A stretch of DNA of 64,000 bases from DASYLJ01 sp964432595. GTDB taxonomy: Bacteria; Desulfobacterota; Binatia; DP-6. Below, one piece after another: positions 62,579 through 64,000 of this stretch. Numbering within the stretch: the stretch's first letter is position 1; the number at the start of each line of letters is the position of its first letter. The position numbers were made by a program, and so were the translations under genes. The notes under the pieces were generated by a model. It was not told the DNA's origin and did not search any database. It saw only the letters and a program-made list of their open reading frames with translations. The stretch lies in assembly GCA_964432595.1 (NCBI GenBank), contig CAYSOF010000007.1:186001-250000 (forward strand). The letters are read 5' to 3'.

Positions 62579-62899
62579 GTGCAGCGGTTCCTCGCCCGAT
62601 GGCTCGTCGCCATCGACGCCATCATGTTCCTCGTCGGTGTCGGCCTCGGCCTGTCAGGGAGCATTCGCGGCTGGTTCCTCGCCGCGCTCGTCCCGCTCGC
62701 CATCGCCCCCTTCACCTGGGCCCGATGGACGCTGCATCGCGCTCTGGCCCCGGCGCTCTCCCCGGCCGCCGTCCGCGCGCTGACGGCCGGCGGCGTCGTG
62801 CTCGACGTCGTGCTCTTCACGCAACTGCTGACGGCACGGGCTCCCGATCAGATGCCCTGGGTGCACGGCGACGGCATCGCCTGGATCGGCCCCGTCTAG
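62579..62899 (+). pseudogene. N-terminal membrane part of an interrupted metallophosphoesterase gene
   Basis: From GTG 62579 the frame codes for about three membrane helices (FLARWLVAIDAIMFLVGVGLG, FLAALVPLAIAPF, ALTAGGVVLDVVLFTQLL) and stops at TAG 62897-62899. The same frame continues without another stop as YSAHALWLGGIAVVGLGRIVGRLAARLLEP (a fourth helix) and joins the phosphoesterase at 63005. The full arrangement equals the intact protein at 41828-43060, so a nonsense change, such as CAG to TAG, has split the gene. Confidence 0.7.
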
Positions 62900-63004
62900 T
62901 ACAGCGCGCACGCGCTCTGGCTCGGCGGCATCGCCGTCGTCGGGCTCGGCCGCATCGTCGGGCGGCTCGCCGCCCGCCTCCTCGAGCCGACCGACGCGGC
63001 CCCC

Positions 63005-63892
63005 GTGTCGCCCGAGCGCCGGAAGTTCCTGCAGCAGGCGACCGCGGCGGCGACGGTGATCCCCTTCGCGGCCGCCGCGTCCGGCGTGCCGCTGTCGTAC
63101 GACTTCCGGGTCGAGGAGCGCGAGTTGGTGCTCCCGGATTGGCCGCGCGCGCTGGACGGGCTGCGCGTCGTCCACCTCTCGGACATCCACGTCGGCGGCG
63201 CCATGACGCGCGAGCGGCTGCTGCGCGTCGCCGAGCTGACGAACGCCGCGCGCCCCGACCTCGTCGCGCACACGGGCGACTTCCTGATCCACGCCAGCGG
63301 CGACTTCGACCGCCCGCTGTACGAGGCGCTGTCGCGCGTCCGCGCACCGCTCGGCCAGTGGGCATGCCTCGGCAACCACGACTACGACGACCCCGAGGGC
63401 TTCGTGCGGAAGCTCGCCGACGCCGGCGTCGTCACGCTCCGCAACGCGCGCACGGCGATCGCGGTCGACGGGCAGCCGCTCGAGCTGGCCGGGCTCGAGT
63501 TCGCGTTCGGCCGCACGACGCGACAGGCGACGTACGCGCGCGTCTTCGACCACTGGGGGCCGCGCGACGTCGGACCGCGCCTCCTGCTGAACCACGACCC
63601 GAGCGGGTTCGCCGCCCTGCCCGGCGGCGCCGCCGACCTCGTCCTCTCCGGACACACGCACGGCGGCCACGTCGGGCTGCAGCTCGGACGCTCGCACGCG
63701 CTCACGGTCGTCGGCATGATCGGCATTCCGGACCAGGGCGTGTTCGCGCGCGACGACATGCGGCTCTTCGTCACCCGCTGCGTCGGCTTCTACGGCTACC
63801 CGATGCGCGTCGGCATCCCGCCGGAGATTTCCGTGCTCGTGCTCCGGGCGCCCGGGCTGGCCCGGGCGCCGGAGCCGGTGCAGTCGCTCTAG
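63005..63892 (+). CDS. Metallophosphoesterase (catalytic part of the interrupted gene)
   Basis: 295 residues from a GTG. All catalytic blocks are intact: VHLSDIHVG, HTGDFLI, GNHDYD, LNHDPS and GHTHGGH. The first residues read SPERRKFLQQATAAATVIPFAAAASG, like a Tat signal (RRKFL then a hydrophobic stretch), so this part alone could be exported if translated from GTG 63005; no clear ribosome-binding site is visible. In complete relatives this RRxFL segment is internal, after the membrane domain. Thus either a pseudogene half or a new stand-alone exported enzyme. Confidence 0.75.
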   Translation: MSPERRKFLQQATAAATVIPFAAAASGVPLSYDFRVEERELVLPDWPRALDGLRVVHLSDIHVGGAMTRERLLRVAELTNAARPDLVAHTGDFLIHASGDFDRPLYEALSRVRAPLGQWACLGNHDYDDPEGFVRKLADAGVVTLRNARTAIAVDGQPLELAGLEFAFGRTTRQATYARVFDHWGPRDVGPRLLLNHDPSGFAALPGGAADLVLSGHTHGGHVGLQLGRSHALTVVGMIGIPDQGVFARDDMRLFVTRCVGFYGYPMRVGIPPEISVLVLRAPGLARAPEPVQSL

Positions 63893-64000
63893 AGACAGCC
63901 GCTCGTCGCGGCGCCGCCGACGCCGTCGATCAGCGACGGCGGCAGGAGGCCGTCGAACCAGTCGGCCAGCGTCGTGTTGATGTCGGTCGCCGGATCGGGC
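63889..64000 (-). CDS. C-terminus of an unidentified protein (gene continues beyond window)
   Basis: Minus-strand frame open from the window end to TAG at 63889-63891: PDPATDINTTLADWFDGLLP, then PSLIDGVGGAATSGCL. The 37 residues are too few to identify; TLADWFDGLLP suggests a hydrolase-like or secreted protein end with a terminal Cys. Its TAG and that of the convergent phosphoesterase share the CTAG palindrome 63889-63892, as at 39783-39786. Confidence 0.55.
   Translation of the reverse strand, partial: PDPATDINTTLADWFDGLLPPSLIDGVGGAATSGCL

Overview
The window is a high-GC chromosomal segment (coding third positions are mostly G or C) from a Gram-negative, probably soil or sediment, bacterium. 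Outer-membrane traits (a TonB-dependent receptor, several lipoproteins) occur together with many secreted proteins built from DUF4215-type Cys-rich repeats, Thr/Ser-rich linkers, recurring MCYR-type repeats and repeated C-terminal beta-domains. That style is typical of uncultured deltaproteobacteria-like lineages such as Candidatus Binatota. The assignment is an inference from gene content; no rRNA gene is present.

Layout. 1-8348 (+): two family-2 glycosyltransferases and four alkaline-phosphatase-superfamily 'sulfatases' whose start and stop codons overlap, so they form one translationally coupled operon. All four have Thr where a sulfatase needs a formylglycine Cys/Ser. 8472-13830 (-): a five-gene operon birA-coaX-EF-G2-conserved helical protein-phytanoyl-CoA dioxygenase. 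14055-15785 (+): secreted amidase behind a good sigma-54 site. 16024-19514 (-): valS-nadC. 19515-20027: a patch with a remnant of a TonB receptor 3' end and a small membrane peptide ORF. 20028-22244 (+): DUF4215 protein. 22321-24928 (-): lipoprotein / di-haem peroxidase / NHL propeller operon. 25068-27365 (+): a fifth sulfatase-like protein. 27426-30965 (-): sugar-dehydrogenase-cytochrome plus TonB receptor.

31024-35783 is unlike the rest. It holds a lower-GC patatin gene with its own terminator, then a NitT/TauT-type ABC transporter operon (binding protein, ATPase, permease) broken by many frameshifts and one in-frame stop, with half the permease gone. From 36072 the chromosome-like pattern resumes: a large secreted PHP-domain protein, a tiny flagellar-rod-like protein, a DUF423 protein, a secreted PI-PLC-like protein, a membrane metallophosphoesterase, tRNA-Leu(CAG), secreted proteins, a membrane-anchored TAXI-type receptor, YWTD-propeller/PASTA and Thr-rich proteins, a matrixin-like metalloprotease, and a chrBA chromate locus divergent from an ECF41-like sigma factor followed by a sterol-desaturase-family enzyme and a di-iron protein. 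The end carries a protein with two P-domains, exonuclease III, a giant PKD protein, an SDR, a second metallophosphoesterase split by an in-frame TAG, and the 3' end of an unidentified gene.

Functionally the window is mostly envelope and export biology (glycan or phospholipid tailoring, outer-membrane uptake, periplasmic redox lipoproteins, secreted adhesin-like or hydrolytic proteins), with housekeeping blocks (biotin/CoA, valyl-tRNA, NAD) in between. No CRISPR array, insertion sequence, integrase, rRNA or replication origin was recognised.
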